A stretch of DNA of 14,071 nt. Origin: Thermomicrobiaceae bacterium. GTDB lineage: Bacteria > Chloroflexota > Chloroflexia > Thermomicrobiales > Thermomicrobiaceae. The position numbers were made by a program, and so were the translations under genes. This document shows positions 12,561 through 14,071 of this stretch, one piece after another (position 1 is the first letter of the stretch; every line of letters starts with the position of its first letter). The stretch is taken from contig SKTL01000271.1 in the NCBI GenBank assembly GCA_007122555.1, positions 1-14,071 on the forward strand. The letters run 5' to 3'. The notes beneath the pieces are model-generated. The model searched no databases. It was given only the letters and a program-made list of their open reading frames with translations, and was not told the origin of the DNA.

Positions 12561-14071
12561 CGCGCGCGGGCGGTGCGATCGGGTTGACGCCTCCCGGACC
12601 CGGATTGTGGCGATTCTCGCTGAAACAGACGCCCAACGACGTTGAGCGCTGCTGCCGCTGTGCCGACAACTCGACGCAACCCGGATCGATGCTGCTTCTC
12701 CGGCTTGTCCGGAACTGAAGCAAGCGGGAGATCGCCCTCGTGCGAATCTGTTGTGCTCAAATCATCGAGTTTCGGCTCGATATGCTCGGTCGACTGCGGG
12801 ATGAGCTCGTCCAGCTCGGATCCCTCAATTGTTTCAACCGCCATGAGCCGTTCGGCGATACGATCGAGGTCCTTGCGGCGCCGGCGCAGCAGCGAGAGCG
12901 CGAGTTCATGCGCGGCGGACACGATCGTCAGCGCTTCCTGCTCCGCGGCATACGTAGATTGCTGGGAGAGCGGTGGAGTGGAGCCGTTTCCAGCGGAAAG
13001 CAGTCCAAATCGCTTCCCCATTCCGTAGCGCTGCACCATTGAAGCAGCGATCCCTGTCGCTTGCTCGAGATCATTGGATGAACCAGTCGTCACCTCACCA
13101 AAGATGATCTCTTCGGCGGCCATTCCGGCGAGCAATCCGGCGAGGCGTTGTTCGAGCTGTGTCCGCGTCCACAGACCGCGATCTTCCTGCGGCGTAATCA
13201 TGGTGAAGCCGCCGGCTTGCCCCCGGGCTACGATCGAGACTTTTCGAACCGTGTCGGCAAAGGGCAGGACATGGGTAACCAGGGCGTGGCCCGCCTCATG
13301 GAAGGCGACGACCCGTCGTTCGTGCTCGCTGAAACGGCGACCAGTGCGCGCCGGGCCGGCTATTGTGCGCTCGAGAGCTTCGGCCATGTTCGCCATGGTG
13401 ATCGCTGGTTGCGAGTCGCGTCCCGCAAGAATGGCGGCTTCGTTTATGACGTTTGCGAGGTCAGCTCCCGTCAACCCGGCTGTCCTGGCGGCGATTTCGT
13501 CCAGGTTGACATCGCCGGCAATCGGCTTCCCGCGCGCATGAACGTTGAGAATCGATCGCCGTGCTTCACGGTCCGGGAGTTCGACATACACCTTGCGATC
13601 AAACCGGCCAGGACGCAGCAGCGCGTTGTCCAGCACGTCAGCCCGGTTGGTCGCGGCGATAACGACGACGTTGCTTCGCTCGTCGAAGCCGTCCATCTCC
13701 ACCAGGATCTGATTCAGCGTCTGATCGTACTCGGAGCTGTTGTCAGACCGACCGCGACGGCGACCGATCGCGTCGATTTCATCGACAAAGATAATTGCCG
13801 GCTCCAGCTCGCGCGCCTTCTTGAAGAGCTCTCGGACGCGAGATGCGCCGACACCGACATAGAGCTCCACGAACTCGGCGCCGCTGACTGAGAAAAAGTT
13901 CGCATTCGCCTCGCCCGCTAGCGCCTTGGCCAGAAGGGTCTTGCCGGTTCCTGGTGGTCCGACGAGTAACAGTCCATGCGGAATATGCGCTCCAACGGTG
14001 CGGAAGCGCTCCGGCTCACGGAGAAAATCAACGATATCGGAGACTTCATGCTTGATCTCCGCGGAGCCGGC
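12557..14071 (-). CDS. ftsH: ATP-dependent zinc metalloprotease FtsH, partial (N-terminus outside window)
   Basis: A membrane-anchored AAA+ protease that degrades unassembled membrane proteins and short-lived regulators. The 504 visible residues begin before Walker A; the N-terminal membrane part lies beyond the right edge. In order: Walker A GPPGTGKT (38-45), the pore block FVELYVGVGASRVRELF (67-83), Walker B IIFVDEID (93-100), the SRH arginine fingers in RPGRFDR (153-159), and the zinc site HEAGH (258-262) with the third ligand D334 in SSNDLEQAT. The stretch after GMGKRFGLL is shorter than in most FtsH proteins, and about 70 residues of charged, low-complexity tail follow the protease domain. 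An in-frame GTG at 13868-13870 is internal, not the start. Its stop overlaps the recO stop. Function is sure; full length unknown. Confidence 0.96.
   Translation of the reverse strand, partial: AGSAEIKHEVSDIVDFLREPERFRTVGAHIPHGLLLVGPPGTGKTLLAKALAGEANANFFSVSGAEFVELYVGVGASRVRELFKKARELEPAIIFVDEIDAIGRRRGRSDNSSEYDQTLNQILVEMDGFDERSNVVVIAATNRADVLDNALLRPGRFDRKVYVELPDREARRSILNVHARGKPIAGDVNLDEIAARTAGLTGADLANVINEAAILAGRDSQPAITMANMAEALERTIAGPARTGRRFSEHERRVVAFHEAGHALVTHVLPFADTVRKVSIVARGQAGGFTMITPQEDRGLWTRTQLEQRLAGLLAGMAAEEIIFGEVTTGSSNDLEQATGIAASMVQRYGMGKRFGLLSAGNGSTPPLSQQSTYAAEQEALTIVSAAHELALSLLRRRRKDLDRIAERLMAVETIEGSELDELIPQSTEHIEPKLDDLSTTDSHEGDLPLASVPDKPEKQHRSGLRRVVGTAAAALNVVGRLFQRESPQSGSGRRQPDRTARAR

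Noticed and set aside
13148..13891. A 247-codon plus-strand frame opposite ftsH
   Set aside because: It is antisense to the FtsH AAA and protease motifs and shows no domain of its own.

Overview
The window looks like ordinary chromosomal backbone from a moderately GC-rich member of the Chloroflexota. A Thermomicrobia/Sphaerobacter-like lineage is my best guess. The guess rests on the gene mix: a trcl-type zinc-ribbon protein, an R3H/SpoIIIAA-type ATPase, tmk followed by a cyclic-di-AMP receptor, a double-zinc-ribbon membrane protein, and family 4 Fe-S uracil-DNA glycosylase. No 16S rRNA or other decisive phylogenetic marker is present, so the assignment is an inference. I see no insertion sequence, prophage, CRISPR array, tRNA or rRNA.

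Layout. The left edge (1-252, +) holds the C-terminus of a phosphohexomutase-like protein with a non-canonical phosphate-binding loop. A family 4 uracil-DNA glycosylase (367-975, +) and a full-length FtsK/SpoIIIE DNA translocase (1043-3265, +) follow. A perfect 8-bp dyad lies across the ftsK Shine-Dalgarno sequence. A small zinc-ribbon gene (3278-3613, -) converges on ftsK. It is separated from recR (4067-4672, +) by about 450 bp of non-coding DNA that is rich in palindromes and TTGCG motifs and ends in a near-perfect extended -10 promoter for recR.

From 4749 to 8560 (+) runs a tight operon: a tandem GNAT-like protein, an R3H-domain AAA ATPase, thymidylate kinase (tmk) and a PII-like cyclic-di-AMP receptor (darA). 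The last two junctions are 4-nt start/stop overlaps. A perfect 9-bp hairpin beginning in the darA stop codon separates the operon from a two-TM, double-zinc-ribbon membrane protein with an acidic and then basic tail (8606-9616, +).

The right side has two minus-strand genes, NAD kinase (10748-11602) and a TIGR01777-type NAD(P)-dependent epimerase (9671-10651). nadK is divergent from recO (11748-12560, +). recO converges on, and overlaps at the stop codons with, an ftsH protease gene (12557-14071, -) that is cut by the right edge.

Functionally the window is biased to genome maintenance: base-excision repair, chromosome translocation, RecFOR recombination mediators, dTTP supply, and a nucleic-acid-binding ATPase. 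It adds nucleotide signalling (cyclic-di-AMP), NADP supply and membrane protein quality control. I found no clear undescribed system. The most promising leads are the GNAT/R3H-ATPase pair in the tmk-darA operon, the ftsK dyad, the structured region upstream of recR, and the double-zinc-ribbon membrane protein.
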